Assembly: GCA_017450705.1 (NCBI GenBank)
Contig: JAFSTC010000102.1
Span: forward strand, 1-64,000
DNA from: Lentisphaeria bacterium
GTDB lineage: Bacteria > Verrucomicrobiota > Lentisphaeria > Victivallales > Victivallaceae
DNA length: 64,000 nucleotides
Reading direction: 5' to 3'
Shown here in pieces: positions 41,158 to 50,211 of the stretch. The notes below the pieces were generated by a model, which was given only the letters and a program-made list of their open reading frames with translations, did not search any database and was not told the origin of the DNA. The first letter of the stretch is position 1. Every line of letters begins with the position of its first letter. The translations under genes were made by a program, and so were the position numbers.

Positions 41158-42354
41158 ATGAAGAAGGTCCTGGTCTACTTCACGCAGTTCGACGACGCTC
41201 TGGGCGGCAGCGAATTCACGCCGCTTGCCTTCATTTCGGAGCTTCAGAAAAACTGTGAAGTGACCCTGGCCCTCAACTGGAAGTCGGATGTGGCGCGCGC
41301 CGCCGGGACGCTGGGCATCCCCGTGGACGTTTCCCGCCTCACCGTCAGATACGTCAAGCCCGGCAACCGCCTGCTGAGGAAACTGGATGCCGTTCTGCCC
41401 TTCTACCGCACCTGGTGCCTGAAAAAGCTGGCGAAAGAGGCCGATCTGTGCATCTCCACCGCCAACGTCTTCGACTTCGGGCGGCCCGCCCATCACTTCA
41501 TCTACCTGCTGCGGACTTTCGGCGACAACGCCTTCTGCGACCGTCTCGCCGGACGTCCCGCGCCGCGGGGAACGGCGCTTCTGCGCCGCAGACTGCGCAC
41601 CGCTTTTGCGGAGCATTTTCTGCGCCCCCTGCTGGGGATCCGCTCCACGCGCAGGATACTGGCCGATCCGCGGGAAAGGATCTACCCCACCTCGCACTAC
41701 GTGGAAAAAGTCATGCGCGATTTTTACGGTGATTTCAACAGCACCGTCTTTTATCCGCCGACGGTCTGGGAGCCCTCGTCTCCGGCCCCGGAGCGCGATC
41801 CGCTCCAAGTCGTCGCCCTGGGCCAGCTCTTCCCCGAAAAACGCCTCGGGGAGATCATCGCCGTCGTCGAACGCGCCCGGGAGCTCTCGGGCCTCGATCT
41901 CAAACTGAGTCTGGGCGGCCCCCTGAACGGCACGGACTATGTGAGGAAACTCAAGGAGACCGCCGCAAAAAAAAGCTGGCTCACCCTGCCCGGCGCCCTC
42001 TACGGGGAGGCCAAGGAGCGTTTCCTGCGCTCCGCCGCCTTTGCCGTCCACGCCGAACGGGACGAGGCTTTCGGCATCTCGATTGCGGAGTACCTGAAAA
42101 GCGGTCTCGTCCCCGTGGTTCCGGACGAGGGCGGCGCCTGCGAGATCGTCGGGAATCCCGCCCTCTCGTGGCACACTGTGGAGGACGGAGCAAAAATCCT
42201 GGCCCGCCTGGCGTCGGACGCACGTTTCAGGGAGGAACAAAGCCGTTTCTGTTCCGGCCGCGCCGGACTTTTCACGAAACAGGCCTACATGGCCAGTCAG
42301 CATGAACTCCTGATAAAAATTCTGGAGAGCGCGGGAGGCGCTGCGGACAAATGA
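41158..42354 (+). CDS. Glycosyltransferase family 4
   Basis: A 398-residue GT-B glycosyltransferase. It begins KKVLVYFTQFDDALGGSEFT, with the glycine-rich acceptor loop. The donor domain has LQVVALGQLFPEKRLGEIIAV and AERDEAFGISIAEYLKSGLVP, which carries the E-x7-E type pair near residues 310-318. Its stop overlaps the next GT2 start (ATGA). The ribosome site is GAAAGGGAAG, in the end of the preceding gene. It is part of the same repeat-unit assembly line; donor and acceptor are unknown. Confidence 0.86.
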   Translation: MKKVLVYFTQFDDALGGSEFTPLAFISELQKNCEVTLALNWKSDVARAAGTLGIPVDVSRLTVRYVKPGNRLLRKLDAVLPFYRTWCLKKLAKEADLCISTANVFDFGRPAHHFIYLLRTFGDNAFCDRLAGRPAPRGTALLRRRLRTAFAEHFLRPLLGIRSTRRILADPRERIYPTSHYVEKVMRDFYGDFNSTVFYPPTVWEPSSPAPERDPLQVVALGQLFPEKRLGEIIAVVERARELSGLDLKLSLGGPLNGTDYVRKLKETAAKKSWLTLPGALYGEAKERFLRSAAFAVHAERDEAFGISIAEYLKSGLVPVVPDEGGACEIVGNPALSWHTVEDGAKILARLASDARFREEQSRFCSGRAGLFTKQAYMASQHELLIKILESAGGAADK

Positions 42355-43421
42355 GCGCGGGACCCAAATTCACCGTCGTCCTCTCCGGATACCGGACGGA
42401 GCCTTATCTGCCCCGGGCGCTCAAAAGCATCGCGGAACAGACTTTTACGGACTTCGAGGCCATCTGCTATGTCGAGGAGTCTCCCGACGGCTCCCTGGCC
42501 CTCTGTCAGGAACAGGCGGAAAAAGATCCGCGATTCAAGGTCGTCTCCGCGCCAAAAAGCGGCGCCGTCGCCACCACGAGGAACTACGCGATCGATCACG
42601 CGCAGGGCGAATATTTGCTTGCCCTCGACGGCGACGACTGGCTCGACATCCGTCAGCTGGAGGGGCTGGAAAAGAAACTGCGGGAGACCGGTCCGCTGGA
42701 CGTGCTGGCCTTTGCCGCCGTCACGGTCCGGGACGATGAGACCGATCTTGCGGGGAAAGTCCGCCTGACGAATTTCCGTCCGCAGGACGCCGAGGGCGTC
42801 TTCACGGGCCGGGAGGCGCTCAGACGGGCCGGACGCGGCGGCCAGTTCCGCAGTTACGTCTGGCTCAGCGCCTACAGAACGGCCTTCCTGCGGGAAAACC
42901 GCCTTTACCAGAGCGACGGACTTCTGATGGAGGATTTCGAGTGGACGCCCCGGGTCTGGTTCGCCGCGGAACGGTTTGCCTATCTGGACGAAGTCTTCTA
43001 CGTCTACCGCCGAAGAGGGAACTCCCTGACCACCGAAAGCTCCTCGCGCCTTCTCTTCGATCTGGTGAAACAAGTCCGCTCCCTGCTGGATTTCAGCCGG
43101 AGGACACAGCTTCCGGAGGATATCGCGCGCATCTGGAGCGACCAGTGGATCTCCACACTGCTCTGGTTCATGTTCCACCCGGTCTCCTCGCGGAAGATCG
43201 GGAACCGCGACAGGCAAAAGGCCCTTGCGGAACTCTTTTCTCCGCCGGGAAAGGAGCAGTTTCTGAAACTTGCGGCAAGAACCTCGCCGCCCAAGCGGCT
43301 GGCCGTCCCCCTGCTCCGTCTGGCGGCCGCGGGGATCGTGCTGCCGGCAAACCTTTATTTCCGTCTTCTGTACTACCCCCTGACCGGTCTCCGGACCGGA
43401 CGCGCACGGAGGAAGTCATGA
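42351..43421 (+). CDS. Glycosyltransferase family 2
   Basis: A 356-residue GT-A glycosyltransferase: FTVVLSGYRTEPYLPRALKS at the start, SGAVATTRNYAIDHAQGEYL, the DXD-containing LLALDGDDWLD (about residues 86-96), and DGLLMEDFEWTPRVWF with the expected ED catalytic base. A helical C-terminal tail is shared with the GT2 at 40089. It is coupled to the preceding GT4 gene by a 4-bp overlap and followed after 81 bp by an epimerase gene. The sugar is unknown. Confidence 0.87.
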   Translation: MSAGPKFTVVLSGYRTEPYLPRALKSIAEQTFTDFEAICYVEESPDGSLALCQEQAEKDPRFKVVSAPKSGAVATTRNYAIDHAQGEYLLALDGDDWLDIRQLEGLEKKLRETGPLDVLAFAAVTVRDDETDLAGKVRLTNFRPQDAEGVFTGREALRRAGRGGQFRSYVWLSAYRTAFLRENRLYQSDGLLMEDFEWTPRVWFAAERFAYLDEVFYVYRRRGNSLTTESSSRLLFDLVKQVRSLLDFSRRTQLPEDIARIWSDQWISTLLWFMFHPVSSRKIGNRDRQKALAELFSPPGKEQFLKLAARTSPPKRLAVPLLRLAAAGIVLPANLYFRLLYYPLTGLRTGRARRKS

Positions 43422-43502
43422 AATATCGTCCGATCGACAACAACGGGCTTCTCCCCGTTCCCGAAACGGCGGGGCGCCCAAAAAAGAAATACGGGAAGCA
43501 TC

Positions 43503-44465
43503 ATGAAAATACTGATCACAGGAACGGCCGGATTCATCGGTTTCCACGCGGCGCAGCACTTTCTGGGACGCGGCTGGGACGTTGCCGGCGTGGACAATTT
43601 CAGCAGCTACTACGACGTCCGCCTGAAGCGGGACCGGGAGGCGATCCTCCTCAAAAATCCGGGATACCGGTCTTACGAACTGGATATCTGCGATCACGAA
43701 AAACTTCAGATCGTCTTCGCGGAGGAGAAACCGGAGGTCGTGCTGCATCTGGCGGCCCAGCCCGGAGTCAGGTATTCGATCTCCCACCCCTTCGAGTACG
43801 AACGGAGCAACGTCGGCGGCGTCCTGAGCGTTCTGGAGTGCTGCCGTCACGCCGAAAAGATGCCAAAACTCGTCTTCGCCTCTTCCTCCTCCGTCTACGG
43901 CGGCAACACGAAAATGCCTTTCGAAGAGGATGACAGACTGGATACGCCGGTGAGCCTCTACGCCGCCACAAAGCGGGCGGGAGAACTCATGGCGTACACC
44001 TATTCCCGGCTCTACAAGATGCAGGCGATCGGTCTGCGCTTCTTCACGGTCTACGGAGACTGGTACCGTCCCGACATGGCGCTCCATCTCTTTGCCGACG
44101 CCATGCTCCGCGGCCGCCCCATCAAGGTCTTCAACAACGGCGACATGCTGCGGGACTTCACCTATGTGGACGATATCGTGGACGGCGTATGCCGGGTGGT
44201 CGAAGCGGATCATCTGCCCCTTTTCGACATCTACAACATCGGCAACCACCGCAGCGAAAAACTGCTGGACGTCATCGAAACGCTGGCGGGCACCCTCGGC
44301 GTGACGCCGAAAATGGAAATGCTCCCGATGCAGGCCGGAGACATCTACGCCACCTACGCCTCCATCGACAAGCTCCGCAAGGCCGTCGGCTACGAGCCGA
44401 AGACCACCATCAAAGAAGGGATCCCCGTGTTCGCAGCCTGGTTCAAGTCCTATTACGGTCTGTGA
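43503..44465 (+). CDS. NAD-dependent epimerase, UDP-glucuronate 4-epimerase-like
   Basis: A 320-residue extended short-chain dehydrogenase/epimerase. NAD binding is by ITGTAGFIGFHAA (residues 5-17). The active site has the Ser in FASSSSVYG and the YxxxK pair in YAATKRAGE. The stretch FFTVYGDWYRPDMALHLFAD and MLRDFTYVDDIVDGV strongly resembles UDP-glucuronate/UDP-galacturonate 4-epimerases (CapI/WbnF type). This would supply UDP-galacturonate for an acidic exopolysaccharide. It closes the plus-strand operon; its stop abuts the convergent flippase stop. Confidence 0.85.
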   Translation: MKILITGTAGFIGFHAAQHFLGRGWDVAGVDNFSSYYDVRLKRDREAILLKNPGYRSYELDICDHEKLQIVFAEEKPEVVLHLAAQPGVRYSISHPFEYERSNVGGVLSVLECCRHAEKMPKLVFASSSSVYGGNTKMPFEEDDRLDTPVSLYAATKRAGELMAYTYSRLYKMQAIGLRFFTVYGDWYRPDMALHLFADAMLRGRPIKVFNNGDMLRDFTYVDDIVDGVCRVVEADHLPLFDIYNIGNHRSEKLLDVIETLAGTLGVTPKMEMLPMQAGDIYATYASIDKLRKAVGYEPKTTIKEGIPVFAAWFKSYYGL

Positions 44466-45995
44466 TCACGCCTTGCGGCGCACGGCGTCGATCGCGTCCA
44501 TGACGTTCCTGTGGAAGAACACCACGAGGAACCCTCCGGCGAACGCCGAGGCGACGACACCCTTGACGAGGATCCCCGTGACGCCGTACATCGGGATCAG
44601 GGCGGCGCTGCCCCAGGTCAGGACGCACAGAACAAGAGCCAGGACCGCGGACCGCAGCTGGAAGCGCCAGTACTGTGCCGACTGCTCGGAATTGAAGAAG
44701 ACCGAGAACACCACGTGGGACTCCCAGGGGATCTGGATCAGCGCCATCGAGGCCACGGAGGCGAAGATCACGCCGTCAAGCTTGTAGGCCGGCGGCAGGC
44801 AGATCACGAAAGAGATGTTCATCGCCAGATTGACGGCCCCGGCGACGATGGGCTTCCAGCGGTCCTGCCGCCAGAGCGCGGCCGCCGATTTGAAGGTCAG
44901 CAGCACCTGACGCGCCTGGTTGACGTAGAAATACACGACCATCAGCACCGGCGTGAGCGCGTGACACAGGAGACCGGGATTTGTCCGGGTCCACTCCCGC
45001 AGAAACGGCTGATACAGCGCGGCCATCACCGCCGAACACCAGATGATGACGATGCCCACCAAGCGGTTGAACTTCATGAAAAGCTGAAAGTTCTTCTGCC
45101 GGTCTTCGGTGTAGATCCGGTTGCCGAAGCCGCTCGTCATGGAGTGATAGACGATCCAGACGATGCCCGCCACCGCCGTGTACACGTAGTAGTAGTTGCC
45201 GTAGGCGGCGACGGCCACGAGCCCCAGAAACGCGGAAATGATCACGTTGCTCATGGAATAGGAGATCACCCCGCCCACCTTGTGCAGAAAGATGGAGCGG
45301 ACGTCGGAAACGACCCGGCGGCGCAGTTCCTTCGGCAGGCTCCCCCGGGGCAGGACGTCCGGGAAAAGCTTTTTCGACGCGCGGAGGATCAGCAGGTTCT
45401 GGACCCCCGTGAAGAGCACCGTCGTCAGGACGTAAAAGTAATAGTTGCGCGTGACCAGGAGAATGACGAAAACGGCCAGGTACTGGAGCACGGACACGGC
45501 CGTCCGGATATTGGTCGAAACATCGTGCCTGTGGTACGCGCTGAGGACCGATCCCCGGTAGGCGAAGAGGAAGTAGCTCAACGAGGTGTTGAGCAGATGG
45601 ATCAGATAGAGCAAATGCAGATTCACATCCGGCGGGATGCTTCCGTGGACCAGACGGCGGAGAAACGGCAGGAGACAGAGGCCCGCCGCGAATATGACGA
45701 AGCCGACCCAGCGGTAAACCGTCCGGTAAAACCGCAGATAGGCGCACAGCAGCTCCTTGTCGTCATCGGCCACCGGCTTGTACATGGAGCACACAACAGC
45801 CGTTCCGAATCCCAGTTCGGCCAGCATGAGCACGCCCAGGATCGACCCGAAGAGCCCGTTCAGCCCCAGGTACGCCGGGCCCATGAGCCACAGGAACAAC
45901 GTGCGATTGAGGAAGGGGAAAAGCAGCTTTATGACACTGTTGACGGAAGCGGCGAAAATATTGCGCTTCAGATTCAAGGCAAGACTTAATTTCAT
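44466..45995 (-). CDS. Polysaccharide flippase (Wzx/MATE-like)
   Basis: A 509-residue inner-membrane protein with about 12-14 hydrophobic segments and the N-terminal pattern of polysaccharide transporters (NIFAASVNSVIKLLFPFLNRT, YLGLNGLFGSILGVLMLAELGFG). It would flip lipid-linked repeat units across the membrane for a Wzx/Wzy-type pathway. No Wzy polymerase or chain-length regulator is in the window. ATG 45995 (MKLSLALN) is preferred to a GTG at 46088 because the family N-terminus begins there, although its ribosome site is weak. It has its own promoter and converges on the epimerase gene. Confidence 0.85.
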   Translation of the reverse strand: MKLSLALNLKRNIFAASVNSVIKLLFPFLNRTLFLWLMGPAYLGLNGLFGSILGVLMLAELGFGTAVVCSMYKPVADDDKELLCAYLRFYRTVYRWVGFVIFAAGLCLLPFLRRLVHGSIPPDVNLHLLYLIHLLNTSLSYFLFAYRGSVLSAYHRHDVSTNIRTAVSVLQYLAVFVILLVTRNYYFYVLTTVLFTGVQNLLILRASKKLFPDVLPRGSLPKELRRRVVSDVRSIFLHKVGGVISYSMSNVIISAFLGLVAVAAYGNYYYVYTAVAGIVWIVYHSMTSGFGNRIYTEDRQKNFQLFMKFNRLVGIVIIWCSAVMAALYQPFLREWTRTNPGLLCHALTPVLMVVYFYVNQARQVLLTFKSAAALWRQDRWKPIVAGAVNLAMNISFVICLPPAYKLDGVIFASVASMALIQIPWESHVVFSVFFNSEQSAQYWRFQLRSAVLALVLCVLTWGSAALIPMYGVTGILVKGVVASAFAGGFLVVFFHRNVMDAIDAVRRKA

Positions 45996-46117
45996 AGGGA
46001 CATCTTTCAAAAACTTCTTCCCGCCGTCCGCACGGCGGGGAGGAACATTCCCCTCAGGCCGACACACCGCCTCCGCAAGCGCGGACACTGCTCCGACCTG
46101 TTCGGATATTCATTAAT

Positions 46118-46146
46118 AATTTACCACAAAAAGGGGTACTTTTCAA
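46118..46146 (-). promoter_or_regulatory. Promoter of the flippase gene
   Basis: Minus strand: TTGAAA, 17 bp, TAAATT. Divergent from the promoter at 46165. Confidence 0.65.
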
Positions 46147-46164
46147 GTTCTCCCGCCGCGGCGT

Positions 46165-46193
46165 TTGCAAAGGAGGGCGGCCGCCTGTATATT
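46165..46193 (+). promoter_or_regulatory. Promoter of the metallophosphoesterase gene
   Basis: TTGCAA, 17 bp, TATATT, about 63 bp before the chosen start. Confidence 0.7.
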
Positions 46194-46255
46194 AGGAGAA
46201 AGTTTTCCGCAGGATGCGGTTTTTTCAAATCCACATTCACACGGGGATGTTTTTC

Positions 46256-48100
46256 ATGAACGGAACAGCCGAAAAAACGGCCAATGTCAGTTATTCGCTC
46301 AATGAATTCCGAAAAAGCCTCGCCGTGCCGCTGCTCGACGGGGAGTTCGCCTTCGGGACCGGCATGACCGACCCGGTCTGGCGCTGCGCGGTCCGGGCGG
46401 AGGACTTCGTGCGGTTCGGAAGCGGCACCGCCGGCCGGCCGCCGAAAAAGTCCGCCATGGCGCTCTTCCGCACCGGAACGGATCTCGTCGTCGGCTTCTT
46501 CTTCACGGAGCCCGAAGCGGAACGCACCCGCCCGCCGGAAAACACGCCCGGCGCCACGGTCTGGCACGGGGACCACGCGGAACTGCACTTCGGCTCCATG
46601 GGGCCCGACCCCTGGCTGCTCCAGCTCTGCATCGGCATCACGGGGATCCGCTTCGACAGCTCCGGAGCCGACATCTGGCAGTCGGCCGTCTTCGAGACGA
46701 AAGAGGGCTGGGGCGCCGAAGTGAAGATCCCGCTGGCCATGCTTCTCCTCACCGAGGGCGGCATGGCCTTCAACCTCTGCCGCGGCAGTCTGAAGAGCGG
46801 CGAATTCTCCTGCTGGAGCCCCCTGCGGAAGCGTTTTCACGAGGTCGAGAACTTCGGAGAACTGCTCTTTGCCGACTACGGGACGGTGAGTTTCCTGCGG
46901 GGCGGCGTCGCGGCCTCATCCCCCCTCACACGGGAGGCCTTCGAACGTCTGCGCAACACGTGGGAGATCCCCGCGGGGCGCGTCATCCACGGGCCCTATG
47001 TCTCCGCCCCCGACGCAGGGAGCGTGTGCATCAGCTGGGAGACCGCGGGACGGGTCCCGGCCTATCTGGAATACCGTAAAAAAGGCTCGGATGAACCGCC
47101 CCGCCGCGCGGATTCCTCCAAACGCAGCGGCATCCTCGCCAGCGAATGCACCCACTTCGTCCGGCTGACCGGACTGGCCCCGGAGACGGAGTACGAGTTC
47201 ACGCTCTTTTCCCTGACGCCCGTGACGGACGCGCCCGTCCGTTCCGGAGAGCCGCATGTTTTCAAAACGCTGCCCCCGCCGGGAAAGGATTTTTCATTCT
47301 TCTGCGTCACGGATCTGCACTCCGACGCCGTCTTCCTCTCCCGGGCCATGGAGACGGTCGAGGCAAGGGAAGCGGCCTTTCATCTGCTCCTCGGCGACAA
47401 TCTGAGCCACGCCGCGGGACGGGAGGCCCTCTACCGCGGCGTCATCGACCCCATCGTCGAGGTCAACCGGTCCTCGGGGAGAGACATCCCCCTCGTCTTC
47501 GTCCGAGGCAACCACGAACAGCTGGGGGTCTTCGCGACGGAGTTCTTCCGCGTCATGCGTCACCCATCGGGACGCACATGGTACGCTTTCAGCTGCGGAA
47601 GCGTCTTCTTCGTCATCCTCGACAGCGGCGACGACAAGTCCGACAGCCCGGAGCGCCCGCTCTTCTCCAACACGGAGATGCTGGCGGAGGAACGGGAGTT
47701 CCTCGCCCGCCTCGTCCGGGAGAGTTCCTGGGAAAAGGCTCTTTTCCGGATCGTCTTCATCCACATCCCGCCCTTCACGGAAGAGGATGTCCAGAGCGAG
47801 GTCGTCCGGCCCCTGGCCTTCGCGGGAACGCCGCCCGACATCATGTTCTCCGGCCACTGGCACGCCTACGCGCGGATCGACAAGAACGCCGCGGCCTTCG
47901 CGGATACGACGGCGCAGACATTGAAGGACCGCGTCCGCGGTCTTCTGCCGATGCCCTTCCCGCGGATCGCGCCGGGGACGGACAACGTCCTTTCCTGCCG
48001 CGTCTCGGGGAACCGGCTGGATGTCTCCGTACTGCGCCTCGCCCGGAACGGGGAAAAGTCCGTCGCGGATACGCTGACCGTCTTCGCCGGGGAAAAATGA
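46256..48100 (+). CDS. Metallophosphoesterase with N-terminal beta-sandwich and fibronectin-like domain
   Basis: A 614-residue protein. Residues about 20-200 look like a CBM9-like beta-sandwich (WHGDHAELHFGS; VKIPLAMLLL). Residues about 240-340 look like a fibronectin type III/purple-phosphatase N-domain (SVCISWETAGRVPAYLEYR; LTGLAPETEYEFTLFS). A calcineurin-type phosphoesterase follows with its metal ligands in order: FCVTDLHSD, LLLGDNL, VRGNHEQ, FIHIPPF and SGHWHAYARID. The domain order recalls purple acid phosphatases with an added binding domain. No signal peptide is visible from ATG 46256, which has GGGGAT upstream. The ORF extends to 46214 without a good site. The substrate is unknown. 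Confidence 0.75.
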   Translation: MNGTAEKTANVSYSLNEFRKSLAVPLLDGEFAFGTGMTDPVWRCAVRAEDFVRFGSGTAGRPPKKSAMALFRTGTDLVVGFFFTEPEAERTRPPENTPGATVWHGDHAELHFGSMGPDPWLLQLCIGITGIRFDSSGADIWQSAVFETKEGWGAEVKIPLAMLLLTEGGMAFNLCRGSLKSGEFSCWSPLRKRFHEVENFGELLFADYGTVSFLRGGVAASSPLTREAFERLRNTWEIPAGRVIHGPYVSAPDAGSVCISWETAGRVPAYLEYRKKGSDEPPRRADSSKRSGILASECTHFVRLTGLAPETEYEFTLFSLTPVTDAPVRSGEPHVFKTLPPPGKDFSFFCVTDLHSDAVFLSRAMETVEAREAAFHLLLGDNLSHAAGREALYRGVIDPIVEVNRSSGRDIPLVFVRGNHEQLGVFATEFFRVMRHPSGRTWYAFSCGSVFFVILDSGDDKSDSPERPLFSNTEMLAEEREFLARLVRESSWEKALFRIVFIHIPPFTEEDVQSEVVRPLAFAGTPPDIMFSGHWHAYARIDKNAAAFADTTAQTLKDRVRGLLPMPFPRIAPGTDNVLSCRVSGNRLDVSVLRLARNGEKSVADTLTVFAGEK

Positions 48101-48128
48101 CTTTTCGGCAAGAATTCCGCTTCCCGCA

Positions 48129-48157
48129 TTGAAAAAAAATGAACGGACTGCTATGTT
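48129..48157 (+). promoter_or_regulatory. Promoter of the gmhA-like gene
   Basis: TTGAAA, 17 bp, TATGTT, ending 46 bp before the start codon. Confidence 0.6.
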
Positions 48158-48203
48158 ATGCGGAGGGGGTCTCCACGACCTTCCCCGGCAGAAGGAGCTG
48201 AAC

Positions 48204-48851
48204 ATGGACCGCAAAACGAAGAAACACATCAACGCGCTCGTCAAAAGAATGCCGGAATTGTCCTTTATGGCGGACAAGCTGGATCTTCTTGCCGACAGGA
48301 TCATCGACCTGTACAGGCATGACGGGATCCTGTTCCTGGCCGGAAACGGAGGCAGCTGCTGCGACGGGGAACACATCGCGGGAGAACTGCTCAAAGGATT
48401 CAAAAAACTTCGCCCGCTCCCCGATGAGGAAAGGCAAAACTACGTCTCCGCCTTCGGAGAAAAGGGCGCATACATCGCCTCCAAACTCCAGAAAGGTCTG
48501 CGGGCCGTCTCGCTCAACGCCCATCCCGGTCTCTGCACCGCCTTTGCCAACGACGTGGACGGCACCCTCGCCTACGCTCAGCAGCTCTATGCGCTGGGAA
48601 GGAGAGGCGACATCGTGATCGGCATCTCCACGGGGGGCAATGCCGCCAACATCGAAGCCGTGTTCATGACCGCCAAAGTCAACGGCATCACCACGGTCCT
48701 CCTCACGGGCAGCCGCCACGGCGTCTGCGAGAAATACGCGGACATCGTCATCGACGTGCCGCAGAAGGAGACCTATCTCATCCAGGAGTACCATATCGCC
48801 ATCTACCACGCGCTGTGCGCCGACGTGGAGGAGGCGTTTTTCGACATCTGA
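48204..48851 (+). CDS. gmhA: Phosphoheptose isomerase-like SIS-domain protein
   Basis: A 215-residue sugar isomerase (SIS) protein. GNGGSCCDGEHIAGELLKG holds the Ser and zinc/catalytic His-Glu of sedoheptulose-7-phosphate isomerases. GISTGGNAANI is the second phosphate loop, and IQEYHIAIYHALC carries the C-terminal catalytic His. GmhA makes D-glycero-D-manno-heptose-7-phosphate for lipopolysaccharide core or heptose glycans. The protein is about 20 residues longer than E. coli GmhA, from an extra segment after GFKKLRPLP. The ATG at 48204 has a perfect GAAGGAG site; the frame extends upstream across the promoter and is not used. The cdsA-like gene follows after 20 bp. Confidence 0.85.
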   Translation: MDRKTKKHINALVKRMPELSFMADKLDLLADRIIDLYRHDGILFLAGNGGSCCDGEHIAGELLKGFKKLRPLPDEERQNYVSAFGEKGAYIASKLQKGLRAVSLNAHPGLCTAFANDVDGTLAYAQQLYALGRRGDIVIGISTGGNAANIEAVFMTAKVNGITTVLLTGSRHGVCEKYADIVIDVPQKETYLIQEYHIAIYHALCADVEEAFFDI

Positions 48852-48871
48852 TTCATGACGGAGGGGGAATT

Positions 48872-49723
48872 TTGTTAAAGTATCGCATCATCAGTTTTCC
48901 GCTGCTGCTGGCTCTGGTGGCGGCGGTTTTCTTCTGGAAAACGGGGGGCGTCTATCTCTTCTCGCTGCTGGCCGTCGCGGGGAGCGCCGCGCTCCTCTTC
49001 GAAGCCGGACGGCTGTGCAACAAAATCGACATCAAAAACGATCCGCTGTTCTGCGCCGTCTGCGGAGCACTGCTCTCGGCGGCGTTTCTCGCCGTCAAGC
49101 TGCCGCTCCCCGGTGACCGGGCCCCCTGCTTCCAGCTGTTCCCCGCGGTCCTCGCCGCGGTGGTGATGCTGCCCTGCGTCTACGCCCTGTTCATGCTCAT
49201 CGGCAAAAAAACCGACGCGGTCCGCCGCGCGGCGGGAGATATGGGGATCCTGGGCATTTTCGGCATACCGGTCCTCCTCCTCGAAATGCTCTATTTCAAG
49301 ACGCTCGGCGGGATCCCGCTGCTTTTTTATGTCATCTGCGTGACGAAGGCCATGGATACCGGCGGGTACATCTTCGGCATGGCCTCCGCCCGGCTCCTGC
49401 CGGGGGGAAACCACAAAATAGCCCCCTCCATCAGCCCCAAAAAGTCCTGGGAGGGCGTCGCGGGCGGCATGCTCTTCTCCGTGACGGCCAGCCTCATCTT
49501 TCGGCATTTCTGCGGAGGGGATCTCCTCGTCTTCATCGCTCACGGCGTCATTTTGAGTCTGCTCAGTCTCGCAGGCGACCTGACGGAGTCGTCCCTCAAG
49601 CGCGCCGCGGGCGTGAAGGACTCCGCCAACTGGATCCCCGGCATGGGCGGCGTCTTCGACGTGCTGGACAGTTTCCTCTACGTGGGCTATTTCATGCTGT
49701 TCTCCAACATAGGACAAAAATAA
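48872..49723 (+). CDS. cdsA: Phosphatidate cytidylyltransferase
   Basis: A 283-residue inner-membrane enzyme that makes CDP-diacylglycerol from phosphatidic acid and CTP for phospholipid synthesis. It has about seven hydrophobic segments and the C-terminal CdsA region (SPKKSWEGVAGG; GDLTESSLKRAAGVKD; PGMGGVFDVLDS). The signature usually reads PGHGG..DR.D; here the His is Met and the Arg is Val. The start is a TTG at 48872, directly behind GGAGGGG; an ATG nearby is out of frame. It is probably co-transcribed with gmhA and the Lrp gene 5 bp downstream. Confidence 0.85.
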   Translation: MLKYRIISFPLLLALVAAVFFWKTGGVYLFSLLAVAGSAALLFEAGRLCNKIDIKNDPLFCAVCGALLSAAFLAVKLPLPGDRAPCFQLFPAVLAAVVMLPCVYALFMLIGKKTDAVRRAAGDMGILGIFGIPVLLLEMLYFKTLGGIPLLFYVICVTKAMDTGGYIFGMASARLLPGGNHKIAPSISPKKSWEGVAGGMLFSVTASLIFRHFCGGDLLVFIAHGVILSLLSLAGDLTESSLKRAAGVKDSANWIPGMGGVFDVLDSFLYVGYFMLFSNIGQK

Positions 49724-49728
49724 ATACG

Positions 49729-50211
49729 ATGCGGCAAAAAATACTCTCCCTCCTCAAGGAAAACGCAAGGATCAGCCTTGCGGACATCTGCAAACGCACA
49801 GGGCTGACCGAACCCGAAGCCGCCGAGGAGATCAAGGCACTCGAAAAGTCCGGCGTCATCCGCGGCTACACGGCGATCCTCAGCGAAAACACCGACGACC
49901 GGGAACAGGTCAAGGCCCTCATCGAGGTCAAAGTCACGCCCCGGCGCGAGGGCGGTTTCGATCAGGTGGCCCGGCGGATCGCCAAATATCCCGAAGTGAC
50001 CGACGTCATGCTGGTCTCGGGCGGTTTCGATCTTCTGCTGACCGTTCAGGGCAGTTCCCTCAACGAGGTGGCCAACTTCGTCGCGGCGAAACTGGCCACC
50101 ATCGACGGGGTCCTGTCCACCTCGACCGGATTCATGCTCAAGAAATACAAGGAGTCCGGCAGGATCATGGAGGATACCGATGAGTACGAACGGCTCAAAG
50201 TCTGCCCGTAG
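49729..50211 (+). CDS. Lrp/AsnC family transcriptional regulator
   Basis: A 160-residue regulator: N-terminal winged helix-turn-helix (about residues 3-50; SLADICKRTGLTEPEAAEEIKALEKSGVI) and a C-terminal RAM ligand-binding domain (about 65-140; VTDVMLVSGGFDLLLTV). Lrp/AsnC proteins sense amino acids as octamers. It overlaps the following aminotransferase gene by 32 bp. The pairing matches the Bacillus alaR-alaT arrangement, so control of alanine or another amino-acid transamination is likely. Confidence 0.88.
   Translation: MRQKILSLLKENARISLADICKRTGLTEPEAAEEIKALEKSGVIRGYTAILSENTDDREQVKALIEVKVTPRREGGFDQVARRIAKYPEVTDVMLVSGGFDLLLTVQGSSLNEVANFVAAKLATIDGVLSTSTGFMLKKYKESGRIMEDTDEYERLKVCP

Noticed and set aside
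43418-43502. Small frame starting MKYRPIDNNGLL at the end of the GT2 gene
   Set aside because: It overlaps the GT2 stop by an ATGA and continues only as a shadow of the epimerase gene; no family or conserved stop was recognised.
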